From positions 1 through 14,348 of the forward strand of contig JASJBO010000136.1 of NCBI GenBank assembly GCA_030066475.1: a DNA stretch of 14,348 nucleotides. The letters are read 5' to 3'. The stretch's first letter is position 1. The number at the start of each line of letters is the position of its first letter. The notes beneath the pieces were generated by a model. It made no database searches, was not told the origin of the DNA, and worked only from the letters and a program-made list of their open reading frames with translations. The position numbers and the translations under genes were made by a program. Positions 1 through 7,112 of the stretch are shown here, in pieces. The DNA is from Myxococcota bacterium. GTDB taxonomy: Bacteria; Myxococcota_A; UBA9160; PR03.

Positions 1-756
1 CTTCGCGGCGACGGCGTCGATCGCCACCTGGTCCGCGCTCGCGAGCGAGACGTTCTTCACGTGCGGCAGCATGCAGCGCGGGCCCGGGCCGTCGCCCGCG
101 AAGGTGCCGTCCATCACCGCGAACACCCCGCTGTGGATCTTCTGCTGGATCATCAGCAGGTCGACGAGCGTGTCGTGGATGACGGGGTGGGTCCAGTGGC
201 GGCGCTCGTTCAGCAGGCCGCCGAAGGCGTTCTTCATCGCACCCGTCGTGTGGGTGAAGACGTGGGTCTTCACGGTGGGCAGGTGGATGATGTTCTCGCC
301 GATGAAGCGCTTCGGGATCGAGAAGCCGTCGGGGTAGACCTCGTTCAGCACCAGGAAGCGATCCGCCAGGTCGCCCACGGCGTCGCGCACGTGGACCCAC
401 TCCTCGCCGCCTTCGTACAGGTGGACGTTGCGCAGGCCGTGGGCCTCGACCACCGGCAGGTGCTTGTTCTCGCGCTCGCCGAGGTGGGCGTCGATCACGA
501 CCGTGCGGTTGTGACAGGCGTGGATGCGCTCGTTGGCGTAGCCGTCGCGCTCGAGCGTGCGGATCACGCCCTCGAGCTGCCAGGGGGTGGTCGAGCTGCC
601 CGGATAGAAGAAGTGCCAGGAGATATTGACCTTGAGCGCGGTGTCGGCGCCCGGATCGAGCACCTCCCGGCAGCCGGCCAGGCCGAGCAGGCGATGGTAG
701 TCCTCCAGCACCGTGCGGGGAGTGGTCTTCAGGATGGCAACGCGGCCTCGGGACAT
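1..756 (-). CDS. DUF362 domain-containing protein (C-terminus off the window)
   Basis: This gene reads leftwards from ATG at 754-756, and 252 codons are visible with no stop before the window edge. The translation contains the conserved core of the DUF362 family: LKVNISWHFF near residues 41-50, a central IIHLPTVKTHVFTHTTGAMKNA stretch (given here in part; about residues 157-178), and later MDGTFAGDGPGPR. No signal peptide or membrane segment is visible. DUF362 proteins are soluble proteins of poorly defined biochemistry; some relatives carry ferredoxin-like cysteine clusters, but none is seen in the part present. A GAGGT ribosome-binding site at 762-766 lies 5 bases before the ATG and supports this start. 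The gene diverges from the FrnE-like gene across 139 bases. The family call is fairly secure; the function is not known. Confidence 0.82.
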   Translation of the reverse strand, partial: MSRGRVAILKTTPRTVLEDYHRLLGLAGCREVLDPGADTALKVNISWHFFYPGSSTTPWQLEGVIRTLERDGYANERIHACHNRTVVIDAHLGERENKHLPVVEAHGLRNVHLYEGGEEWVHVRDAVGDLADRFLVLNEVYPDGFSIPKRFIGENIIHLPTVKTHVFTHTTGAMKNAFGGLLNERRHWTHPVIHDTLVDLLMIQQKIHSGVFAVMDGTFAGDGPGPRCMLPHVKNVSLASADQVAIDAVAAK

Positions 757-895
757 CGTTGACCTCGGCATCGGACGGGAGGGCCGGCGTACGCGCCCGG
801 CTACCGTCGAGCACCATTCTCCTTCTCTTCGCCCGACGCTGCCACCGGGCTCGCCGTGCTCGCGCGGCATCGGCCGAGGCCGTAAGCTCGCGCGC
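757..895. other. Divergent intergenic region between the DUF362 and FrnE-like genes
   Basis: At 139 bases this is the longest gap without an assigned gene. It carries the ribosome-binding site of the DUF362 gene (762-766) and the proposed TAAGCT box (883-888). A pyrimidine-rich stretch, CATTCTCCTTCTCTTCG, lies at about 813-829. I see no small gene, tRNA or strong inverted repeat in it. Confidence 0.5.
883..888 (+). promoter_or_regulatory. Putative -10 box (TAAGCT) of a leaderless-type promoter
   Basis: TAAGCT fits the TANNNT form of a sigma-70 -10 element and ends 7 bases before the ATG at 896. No Shine-Dalgarno sequence lies at a usable distance; the nearest GAGG, at 876-879, is 16 bases away. 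This would place the transcription start at or next to the start codon. No convincing -35 hexamer is seen. Similar boxes stand before the genes starting at 9792 and 11983. Confidence 0.4.
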
Positions 896-1525
896 ATGGA
901 TCCGCTCCGGGTGATCGTCTACTCCGACTTCCTGTGTCCCTGGTGCCTGAACGCCGCGACCCGGCTCGAGTCGGTGGAGCAGACCCTCGGCCCGGAGGTC
1001 GCGCTCGAGTGGCGCAGCTACCTGCTGCGGCCCCAGGCCCGCCCCGGCCGCGATCTCGAGCGCTTTCGCGCCTACACGAAGAGCTGGCAGCGGGTGGCCG
1101 AGGACGAGCCGCGCGCCGTGCTCCGCGAATGGGCCAGCGACGAGGGCCCGCCCACGCACAGCGTCCCGGCGCACCTGGCCGCCAAGGCCGCTGCCGCGCT
1201 CGGCCCCGATGCCGAGCGCCGCATGCGGCAGCGCCTGTTCGGCGCCTACTTCGCCGAGAGCCGCGACATCTCGTCGCCGACCACGCTGCTCGCGCTGTGG
1301 CGCGAGCTGGGGCTTCCGGAAGAGGCCTTCGACCGCTGCGACGACGCCGACATCAAGCGCCGCGTGGCGCAGGAGCACCAGGAGGCCCTGGACCTCGGTG
1401 CCAGCGGGGTTCCGGCGGCGCGCCTCGCCGACCAGGACTTCGTGCTGATGGGCGCGCAGCCCGAGGAGACCTACCTGCGCTGGCTGCGTCGCGCCCTGGA
1501 CGCGCGGAACGCCGCAGGCGCCTGA
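896..1525 (+). CDS. DsbA-family / FrnE-like thioredoxin-fold oxidoreductase
   Basis: A 209-residue protein of the DSBA-like thioredoxin fold (PF01323 type; the family includes FrnE and 2-hydroxychromene-2-carboxylate isomerases). It begins with a beta strand and the active-site motif DFLCPWC, Cys14 and Cys17 forming the CxxC redox pair. A long helical insertion follows. The cis-proline loop SGVPA is at 170-174, followed by the family's FVLMGAQPEE element at 182-191. It has no signal peptide, so it should be cytosolic and act as a dithiol-disulfide oxidoreductase or isomerase; the substrate cannot be read from sequence. The ATG at 896 is chosen because it places CPWC at the usual distance from the N-terminus. 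A longer in-frame reading from 713 would overlap the divergent DUF362 gene and adds only arginine-rich sequence. The next gene follows after 9 bases and encodes a cysteine-rich exported protein. Confidence 0.88.
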   Translation: MDPLRVIVYSDFLCPWCLNAATRLESVEQTLGPEVALEWRSYLLRPQARPGRDLERFRAYTKSWQRVAEDEPRAVLREWASDEGPPTHSVPAHLAAKAAAALGPDAERRMRQRLFGAYFAESRDISSPTTLLALWRELGLPEEAFDRCDDADIKRRVAQEHQEALDLGASGVPAARLADQDFVLMGAQPEETYLRWLRRALDARNAAGA

Positions 1526-1534
1526 ACGCCGCGC

Positions 1535-2860
1535 GTGACCGTTGCGCTGCGCGCCGCCGGGCTGGCGCCGGCCGCCCTCGGGCTGGTCGCCCTCGCCTGC
1601 CAGCCGGCGGGCGAGCCGGGGCCGAGCGTCACCTGTCGCAACCTCGACACCGGCTACGAGGCGGTCCACGCCGGCGACGACGCGCTGGTCGCCTGCGTGC
1701 GCGACCCGGCGATGCAGGCGCCGGGCCAGCGACGCGAGGCTCGGCTCGGGCCCGGGCGCTTCGACTTCGGCGACGGCGAGCGGATCGACCTGGACGGCGG
1801 CTGGACCGTGCGCGGCGCCGGCGCGGACCACACCCACCTGTACGCGACGCGCCGCACCCGGTCGGTCTATCGCGAGGGCATCTTCTCGGCGCTCTTCGTG
1901 AAGGGGCCCGGCGTCGCGCTCGTCGACTTCACGTTCCACGGCGACTGCCGCGCGGGACCGAGCCCCGAGCCGGGCTGCGCGCCCGAGGACCGCGACACGC
2001 TGGTGGCGATCGTGGTGGCCTGCGGCTGGGGCTGGGAGCGCGGGCCCGACTGCGACGTGGACGGCCTGCGGGTCGAGAACGTGCGCGTGCTCGCCGTGAA
2101 GACGCCGTTCGTGGCGACGTCGGGGCTGCCCAACCGCGACGCCGGCCGGCGCGGCCTGTTCGCGAACTTCCTCGACTTCAACTGGACGATCCGCAACTTC
2201 CAGGTCTCCGGCACCGAGGACGAGTTCCGCTACGCGCGGGTCGTCGAGCTCGGCAATGCCGCGACCCCCGAGCGCTCGCAGGGTCCCGGCGTGGGCGTCT
2301 CGGCGCCGCGGCGCTACGTGCTGGACATCGAGGACACCCGGATCGACACGCACATCGGCAAGAAGGCGGGGGCATGGGCAGGCGTCCTGACGATGTCCGT
2401 CACGGACGACCGGGTCTCGCTCACCGTGAACGTGCGCCGCTCGCGGCTGCGGGGAACGGAGCGCGTGGTGGGAGTCGCCGCGGGATCGCTGTCCGGCGCG
2501 GGGCGCGACGGCGGCCGCGCCACCTTCCGCTGCGAGGACTCGGAGCTCGTCGCCAACCACGCCGCCTGGGGCGTCCGCCTCGCGAGCGGCGAGCAGGGTG
2601 CCCTCTGCCCGCCCTTCGAAGCCGCCGTCTCCGTGGGCGAGTTCGACGAGCCGGGCGGCACCCACCACGCGCGCGCCGAGCTGATCCGCTGCACCGTGCG
2701 GGTCGACGGCTGGCTCGAGATCTGCCCGAAGCCCGCCTCGGTCGAGCTCCCGAGCGGCGCATCGACCCCCCACACCAGCCTGTGCCTGGAGGACGCAACG
2801 CTCGAGCCCCCTCCGCGCGGCGAGGCCGTGATCGAACGCGGCCCGTGCGATGCGGACTAG
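1535..2860 (+). CDS. Cysteine-rich putative lipoprotein, beta-helix-like, function unknown
   Basis: A 441-residue protein starting at GTG 1535, 9 bases after the FrnE-like stop, so probably co-transcribed. Residues 3-21 are hydrophobic and end in ALA-Cys22, a plausible though weak lipobox; it is likely an exported lipoprotein. The rest resembles a right-handed parallel beta-helix (pectin-lyase-like) protein. It has GDGERIDLDGGWTVRGAG at about 79-96, similar to the 'wrapped' starts of such folds. Short strand-rich repeats follow, such as VALVDFTFHG, LRVENVRVL, WTIRNFQVSG and VSLTVNVRRSRL. I do not recognise a named family or catalytic residues. There are 13 cysteines (22, 34, 54, 138, 148, 163, 173, 333, 358, 386, 397, 417, 438). 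One is the lipid site, leaving twelve, enough for six disulfides. No good Shine-Dalgarno sequence is seen. The gene ends 2 bases from the convergent RDD gene. A real coding region is very likely; the fold is an inference. Confidence 0.75.
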   Translation: MTVALRAAGLAPAALGLVALACQPAGEPGPSVTCRNLDTGYEAVHAGDDALVACVRDPAMQAPGQRREARLGPGRFDFGDGERIDLDGGWTVRGAGADHTHLYATRRTRSVYREGIFSALFVKGPGVALVDFTFHGDCRAGPSPEPGCAPEDRDTLVAIVVACGWGWERGPDCDVDGLRVENVRVLAVKTPFVATSGLPNRDAGRRGLFANFLDFNWTIRNFQVSGTEDEFRYARVVELGNAATPERSQGPGVGVSAPRRYVLDIEDTRIDTHIGKKAGAWAGVLTMSVTDDRVSLTVNVRRSRLRGTERVVGVAAGSLSGAGRDGGRATFRCEDSELVANHAAWGVRLASGEQGALCPPFEAAVSVGEFDEPGGTHHARAELIRCTVRVDGWLEICPKPASVELPSGASTPHTSLCLEDATLEPPPRGEAVIERGPCDAD

Positions 2861-2862
2861 CC

Positions 2863-3723
2863 CTACCGGCGAACCCCGACCCGCAGCAGCGCGCGCAGGA
2901 AGGCCTCGCGCTCGGCGGCGGGGATCTCGTCCGCGTAGTCGAGGCGCTCGGCCAGCACCTGCACTGCGCGCGCCAGCGCCGCCTCGGCCCGCGCCGAGTC
3001 GAGGGCGTCGAGACGCCGCAGCGTCTGGCGCGCCAGCGCGCGCTCGTTGCGCCCGAGCCGGGCGAGCTGTCCGCGGTCGAAGCGGAACGCCTCGTCGCCG
3101 CCGGTCGGCTCGAGCGCCAGCGGCGGCGCCGGCAGCGGACGGTCCTGGCGCACCACGATCGAGCCCGCCGCGAGGTCGCCGAGCCGCTTGCCGTCGCGGC
3201 TCACCAGCATGGCGATCAGACCGGTGAGGTAGTTCGCCGGCAGCACGTCGGCGAGGCGCAGCAGGTTGCGGATCAGCGACGCGCGCAGGTCGATCGGAAG
3301 GCCGCCGTCGCGCATCACGCGCAGCCCGAACAGCGCCTTGCCCGGAGAACGCCCCCCTCCCACCAGGTCCCAGAACAGGAAGTACGCGATCTCGGCGACG
3401 GCGCCGAGCACCACGATCAGGAGCACGCCCAGCAGGAAGGTCCCCTCGAAGGCCTCCGGGTCCGTGCTCTCGCCGACGCGGCGCAGCCAGTCGCCGACGG
3501 CTTCGCCCAGCTCGTTGACCAGTGCCGTTCCGGCGAACAGTCCGAGCAGCACGATGCCGAGCGCGACCCAGATCAGCACCAGGTCCAGGGCGTAGGCGAG
3601 GATGCGGCTGGAGGGACCGGCGATCGGCAGATGCAGCGCGACCTGGTCGGACGAGCGCACCACTTGACGCGGCTCGCCGCCGGTGCTGTGGTCCGGCGGG
3701 ACGGGCTCGGGGCCGCTGCTCAC
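2863..3723 (-). CDS. RDD family membrane protein
   Basis: A 286-residue protein from GTG 3723. It shows the RDD-domain layout: SRILAYALD at 39-47 opens the first membrane segment (about 42-66), and a second segment lies at about 96-120. The motif GGRSPGKALFGLRVMRDG is at 123-140, and IRNLLRLADVLP is followed by a hydrophobic stretch and SRDGKRLGDLAAGSIVV at 175-191. The last 80 residues are a soluble, charged, helical tail seen in RDD proteins of MoxR clusters. RDD proteins are membrane proteins, mostly of undefined transport or scaffold function. The start is uncertain: GTG 3663 (266 residues) is a possible alternative, but the sequence before the conserved SSDQVALHLPIAGP segment fits the longer form. 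It diverges from the SpoIIM-like gene with 26 bases between starts, so the two promoters must overlap or lie in coding sequence. It converges on the beta-helix gene with a 2-base gap. Confidence 0.88.
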   Translation of the reverse strand: MSSGPEPVPPDHSTGGEPRQVVRSSDQVALHLPIAGPSSRILAYALDLVLIWVALGIVLLGLFAGTALVNELGEAVGDWLRRVGESTDPEAFEGTFLLGVLLIVVLGAVAEIAYFLFWDLVGGGRSPGKALFGLRVMRDGGLPIDLRASLIRNLLRLADVLPANYLTGLIAMLVSRDGKRLGDLAAGSIVVRQDRPLPAPPLALEPTGGDEAFRFDRGQLARLGRNERALARQTLRRLDALDSARAEAALARAVQVLAERLDYADEIPAAEREAFLRALLRVGVRR

Positions 3724-3736
3724 CGAAGGCCCCCGC

Positions 3737-3741
3737 GGAGG
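3737..3741 (+). promoter_or_regulatory. Shine-Dalgarno sequence for the SpoIIM-family gene
   Basis: GGAGG sits 8 bases before the GTG at 3750. It decides that start over earlier in-frame codons, which would run into the divergent RDD gene. Confidence 0.65.
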
Positions 3742-3749
3742 CAGCCGGC

Positions 3750-4763
3750 GTGACGGCCCACGACGAGCGGAGCGAGCTGGAGCACTTCGAGACGCTGCTC
3801 GAGCGCGCCGAGCGGCTGCGCGTGCGCAACCTGCCGTTCCGCGACCTGCGCGAGCTCGCGCGGCTCTACCGCCGCCAGACCGCGCGGCTGGCGCGGCTGC
3901 GCCAGCGGGGCGACGATCCCGAGGCGCTCCGCTACCTGAACGCGCTCTGCGTCCGAGCCTACGCTCATCTCGGTGTCGCTCCTCCCGAGCCCGCGCGCAG
4001 CGGCTCCCTGCTCGGCGAGATCGCCCGCGCCCTGGCGCGCACGGGCTGGGCCCAGGCGCTCGCCTGGCTGCTGCTCGCCGTGGGAGTGTACGTCGGCGCC
4101 ACCTTGTCCGCCGCGGACCCGCGCGCCGTGCAGGCCCTGGTGCCGGCCTCGCTGGGCTACGGCCCCGGCCACCTCGACCGGCTGCTCGATTCGCCCGAAG
4201 CCCGCGCCGAGTTCCTGGCGCGCGACGAGACGCCCTTCGTCTCGAACTTCCTCTTCGGCTCGCAGCTGTTCGTACACAACACCCGAGTCGGCCTGCTGGC
4301 CTTCGCCGCCGGCATCCTGGCCGGGTTGCCGACCGTGCTGCTGGGGGTCTACAACGGCCTGATGCTGGGCGCGTTCGGCGCGATCTTCCTGAGACCCCCC
4401 CTGCAGATCGAGTTCCTGGCCTGGATCCTGCCCCACGGCGTGCCCGAGCTGACCGCCATTGCGCTGTGCGTGGCGGCCGGGCTCGTGCTCGGGCGGGCCG
4501 TGGCCGCCCCGGGCCGGCGCGAGCGCCGCGTCGCGCTGCGCGAGGCGGCCGAGTCCGCGCTGCTGCTGTTCGGCGCCGCGATCCCGCTGTTCTTCGCGGC
4601 GGCGTGGATCGAGAGCTTCGTGCGCGAGTCGGCACTGGGCACGGGCGTTCGCCTCGCGGTCGCCGGCGCCATGCTCGCGCTGGTGCTCGCGCTGCTCGCG
4701 GCGACCCGCCGCGCGATGCGCCGGCATCCGGGCGACGCCGCCTGGCTGCGCGAGATCAGCTAG
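3750..4763 (+). CDS. Stage II sporulation protein M (SpoIIM) family membrane protein
   Basis: A 337-residue protein from GTG 3750. Residues 1-95 are soluble, charged and helical. Membrane segments follow at about 98-118, 178-203, 205-250 (probably two) and 268-288, with a last one at about 302-318. The family signature is clear: FLFGSQLFVHNTRVGLLAF at 167-185, then GVYNGLMLGAF at 199-209, then ILPHGVPELTAIAL at 226-239. Despite the name, this family is widespread in bacteria that do not sporulate, where it sits in MoxR/DUF58/RDD clusters as an integral membrane partner; here it should be read in that sense. It is divergent from RDD and converges on the DUF58 gene. Its stop codon is followed after one base by a hairpin repeat element (4765-4818) that may end its transcript. 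Confidence 0.9.
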   Translation: MTAHDERSELEHFETLLERAERLRVRNLPFRDLRELARLYRRQTARLARLRQRGDDPEALRYLNALCVRAYAHLGVAPPEPARSGSLLGEIARALARTGWAQALAWLLLAVGVYVGATLSAADPRAVQALVPASLGYGPGHLDRLLDSPEARAEFLARDETPFVSNFLFGSQLFVHNTRVGLLAFAAGILAGLPTVLLGVYNGLMLGAFGAIFLRPPLQIEFLAWILPHGVPELTAIALCVAAGLVLGRAVAAPGRRERRVALREAAESALLLFGAAIPLFFAAAWIESFVRESALGTGVRLAVAGAMLALVLALLAATRRAMRRHPGDAAWLREIS

Positions 4764-4764
4764 G

Positions 4765-4818
4765 TGGACTTCGCTCGCCTGCGGCTCGCTGCGCGCGCCG
4801 GCTGCGCCGGCGCTTGCG
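4765..4818 (+). repeat. Copy 1 of a stop-codon-adjacent hairpin repeat element
   Basis: A 54-base element that starts one base after the SpoIIM-family stop codon. Its first 35 bases (TGGACTTCGCTCGCC...CGCGCC) and last 10 bases (GGCGCTTGCG) are identical to the two copies at 10693-10802, read from the opposite strand. The middle differs. Here it forms GCGCCGGC-TGC-GCCGGCGC, an 8-bp perfect stem with a 3-base loop at 4795-4813. With a two-base TT bulge, three more pairs (CGC with GCG) can form below it. Internally it also holds two near-copies of GCTCGCCTGCG. It fills most of the gap between convergent genes. Confidence 0.85.
4795..4813. terminator. GC-only hairpin between convergent genes, possible terminator
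   Basis: The 8-bp stem and 3-base loop described for repeat copy 1 lie between the ends of the convergent SpoIIM-family (stop at 4763) and DUF58 (stop at 4840) genes. No U-tract follows on either strand, so it is not a canonical intrinsic terminator. In very GC-rich genomes tail-less hairpins can act as terminators or 3' stabilisers. The position favours such a role; the sequence does not prove it. Confidence 0.4.
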
Positions 4819-4839
4819 CGGGTGCCGTCCAGGGCGGGG

Positions 4840-6150
4840 TCAGGTCGCTGCGCCGTAGCGCAGGGCCAGGTAGCGGTTCAGGACCGGGGCGGTGATGCGA
4901 TCGGGCGGGAGATCGAGCGTCTGCAGGCCGCGACGGCGCAGCGTGGCGAGCGCCACCTCGCGGTCGCGCAGCAGGTCGTCGAGCACGATGCGGCGGTAGA
5001 GCCCGTCGACCGGACCGCGGCGCCGGGGGTCGAGCTCGGCGTAGAGCGGATCGCGCACCGCCACCAGCAGCACGCGGTGGTGGCGCGCCAGCACGCTCAG
5101 GATGCCGACGGCGAACGCGGCGTCCGCCTCGACGAAGTCGGTGAGCACCACCAGCAGCGCCCGCTGGCGCTGGCGCAGCGCCACCTCGCGCGCGAACGCC
5201 TCGAAGTCCGCCTCCACCAGCCGGGGCTCGATCGGCCGCAGGAACTCGACGAACCGGCCCAGCTCGCGGCGGCCGGCGCGCGGCGCCAGGAAGCCGCGCA
5301 GCCCCTGGTCGAACACCGTCATCGCGACGCGGTCGCCGCTGCCGAGCGCGGCGTAGCCGAGCGCCAGGGCGGCATCGACCGCGAAGTCGAGCTTGCTGCG
5401 TCCGCCGAGCCGGGCGGCCATCAGGCGGCTGCCGTCGAGCGCGATCAGCACGTTGTGGTTGCGTTCGTGGCGGTGCTGGCGCACCACCGGACGCCCGCGC
5501 CGGGCGCTCGCCGCCCAGTCGAGCCGGCGCGGATCATCGCCCGCCACGTAGTCGCGCAGCGACTCGAACTCCATGCCCTCGCCGCGCTGGCGCGCTGGCC
5601 GCACGCCGAGCAGCGCGAGCACGCGCTTCGGATCGAGCGCCTCGGGTCGCAGCAGGTGGGTGGTGTCCGGGTAGACGCGCAACACGTCGTCGGGAGCACC
5701 CAGGACGCGCCGGCGCAGCAGGCCGAGCGGCGAGCGCACCAGGGCCAGCGGAGCGCCGAGCGGGCGATCGCCGCGCCGCGTCGGCTGCACCTCGAAGCGA
5801 GCGCGCGCCGTACCGGCGCGGGGCACCCGCAAGCGCCCGAAACGGGGCGGCGCGGCCCGCAGGTCGGGCGGGACCGCCTCGTGCAGGTCGACCTCGAGTG
5901 GCCGCGCGGGGATGCCTCCGAGCTCGAGCCGGAGCTCGTGCTCGCGGCCCACGAAGGCGCGCTCGGGAAGCGCTCGCACCAGCGTCGGCACGGGCTCGCG
6001 CCGCAGCAGCCAGGCGTCTGCGATCGCGAGCGCCAGCAGCACGCCGGCCGCGCCCGCAGCCGCCGGCGCCAGCGCGGGCCAGGCCACCACGAGCAGCGTC
6101 CCGACCGCCCAGAGCGCCGCCAGTGCGAGCGCGCGGCCACTCGGGGTCAC
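4840..6150 (-). CDS. DUF58 domain-containing protein (vWA-like, MoxR partner)
   Basis: A 436-residue protein from GTG 6150. Two N-terminal hydrophobic stretches (about 7-26 and 28-48) should anchor it in the inner membrane, followed by a strand-rich region. The DUF58 hallmark comes next: GEGMEFESLRDYVAGDDPRRLDW is spread over 190-212, followed by AASARRGRPVVRQH. A vWA-like domain then begins at NVLIALDGSRLM (233-244). The MIDAS-type motif reads Asp239-Gly-Ser241-Arg-Leu, so the second serine of the usual DxSxS is replaced by Leu. LLVVLTDFVEADA at 332-344 matches the later vWA strand. DUF58 proteins are the standard partners of MoxR ATPases. The gene is last in the operon, starting 2 bases after the MoxR stop codon. 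A TTG at 6156 overlapping that stop (TTGA) is an alternative start. Confidence 0.9.
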   Translation of the reverse strand: MTPSGRALALAALWAVGTLLVVAWPALAPAAAGAAGVLLALAIADAWLLRREPVPTLVRALPERAFVGREHELRLELGGIPARPLEVDLHEAVPPDLRAAPPRFGRLRVPRAGTARARFEVQPTRRGDRPLGAPLALVRSPLGLLRRRVLGAPDDVLRVYPDTTHLLRPEALDPKRVLALLGVRPARQRGEGMEFESLRDYVAGDDPRRLDWAASARRGRPVVRQHRHERNHNVLIALDGSRLMAARLGGRSKLDFAVDAALALGYAALGSGDRVAMTVFDQGLRGFLAPRAGRRELGRFVEFLRPIEPRLVEADFEAFAREVALRQRQRALLVVLTDFVEADAAFAVGILSVLARHHRVLLVAVRDPLYAELDPRRRGPVDGLYRRIVLDDLLRDREVALATLRRRGLQTLDLPPDRITAPVLNRYLALRYGAAT

Positions 6151-6152
6151 GC

Positions 6153-7112
6153 TCAACGCGGCACCGCCACGCTGCGCAGCGTGCGCTCGAGCGCCTCGTC
6201 GGGCGCCAGCCCCTCCACCTCGGCCGCGGGGTCGAGCACCACGCGGTGGCGCAGGGCCGCCGCGAACAGCTCCTGGACGTCCTCCGGAATGACGAAGTCG
6301 CGCCCCTCGAGCGCCGCCTGCGCCTTCGCCGCCCGCAGCAGCAGCAGGCCGGCGCGGGGCGAGGCGCCGAGCGCGTAGTTCAGGTCGGCGCGCGTGGCGC
6401 GCACCAGCGAAGCCACGTAGGCGACGATCTCGTCGCGCACGATGATGCGCTCCACGGTGTCGCGCACCCGCTCGAGCTGCTCGGGCTCGAGCACGCGGGG
6501 CACCGTCGAGGGCGTGCGCCGGCCCGCGTGGTGCAGGGTCAGCACGTCGCGCTCCTCGCTCTCGTCGGGGTAGTCCATCACGATCTTGAACAGGAAGCGG
6601 TCGAGCTCGGCCTCGGGCAGCGGGTAGGTGCCCTCCTGCTCCACCGGGTTCTGGGTCGCGAACACCGCGAAGTGGGGCCCCAGCTCGTGGCGCACGCCGT
6701 CGACGGTGACGGTGCGCTCCTGCATCGCCTCGAGCAGCGCCGCCTGCGTCTTCGCCGAGGCGCGGTTGATCTCGTCGGCGAGCAGCAGGTCGGTGAAGAT
6801 CGGCCCCTCGCGGAAGCGGACCTCGCCCCGCGCGGGCTCGAGGACGGTAGTTCCGAGCACGTCGCTCGGCATCAGGTCGGGCGTGAACTGCACGCGCCCG
6901 AAGCGCACCCCGAGCGCCGCCGCGAGGCTCCGCACCAGCAGCGTCTTGCCCACGCCGGGCACGCCTTCGACCAGGCTGTGTCCGCGGCAGAGCAGCGTGA
7001 CGTAGACCTGGCGCAGGGCGGCCTCCTGGCCGACCACCACCCGGCCGATGGCGTCGCGCAGCGCGCCGAAGTGCTCGGCGATCGGCGCCGCGTCCACTCG
7101 CTCCTCGCTCAC
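6153..7112 (-). CDS. MoxR family AAA+ ATPase
   Basis: A 319-residue AAA+ ATPase with all core motifs: Walker A GVPGVGKT at 50-57, Walker B LLLADEIN at 109-116, sensor 1 ATQNP at 152-156, and an arginine-finger region EAELDRF at 168-174. The C-terminal lid domain contains the sensor-2 type GASPRAGLLLLRAAKA stretch near 251-266. The length is normal for the MoxR Proper/APE-type subfamilies. MoxR ATPases work in the cytoplasm as chaperone-like remodelling enzymes paired with vWA-domain proteins, here DUF58 just downstream. The GTG start at 7112 overlaps the DUF4350 stop in the sequence GTGA. A strong GGAGG at 7120-7124 stands 7 bases upstream, so translation is coupled yet also independently primed. 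No key residue is missing. The family call is near certain; the client protein is unknown. Confidence 0.96.
   Translation of the reverse strand: MSEERVDAAPIAEHFGALRDAIGRVVVGQEAALRQVYVTLLCRGHSLVEGVPGVGKTLLVRSLAAALGVRFGRVQFTPDLMPSDVLGTTVLEPARGEVRFREGPIFTDLLLADEINRASAKTQAALLEAMQERTVTVDGVRHELGPHFAVFATQNPVEQEGTYPLPEAELDRFLFKIVMDYPDESEERDVLTLHHAGRRTPSTVPRVLEPEQLERVRDTVERIIVRDEIVAYVASLVRATRADLNYALGASPRAGLLLLRAAKAQAALEGRDFVIPEDVQELFAAALRHRVVLDPAAEVEGLAPDEALERTLRSVAVPR

Noticed and set aside
713..895. N-terminal extension of the FrnE-like protein in the same frame
   Set aside because: It would overlap the divergent DUF362 gene and adds a low-complexity arginine-rich stretch with no signal peptide. 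The ATG at 896 gives the normal family N-terminus.
934..3753. A 939-codon plus-strand open frame spanning the FrnE-like, beta-helix and RDD regions
   Set aside because: It is a stop-free alternative frame caused by very high GC. Its translation is dominated by Arg, Ala, Gly and Pro, and three better-supported genes occupy the region.
6150..6156. TTG start for the DUF58 gene overlapping the MoxR stop (TTGA)
   Set aside because: It is possible, but GTG at 6150 is only two codons downstream and is the more usual start codon; the choice changes two residues only.
4459..6378. Long plus-strand open frame antisense to the DUF58 gene
   Set aside because: Its composition is biased towards Arg, Ala, Glu and Gln and it has no recognisable motif. 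The minus strand carries clear DUF58 and MoxR homology.
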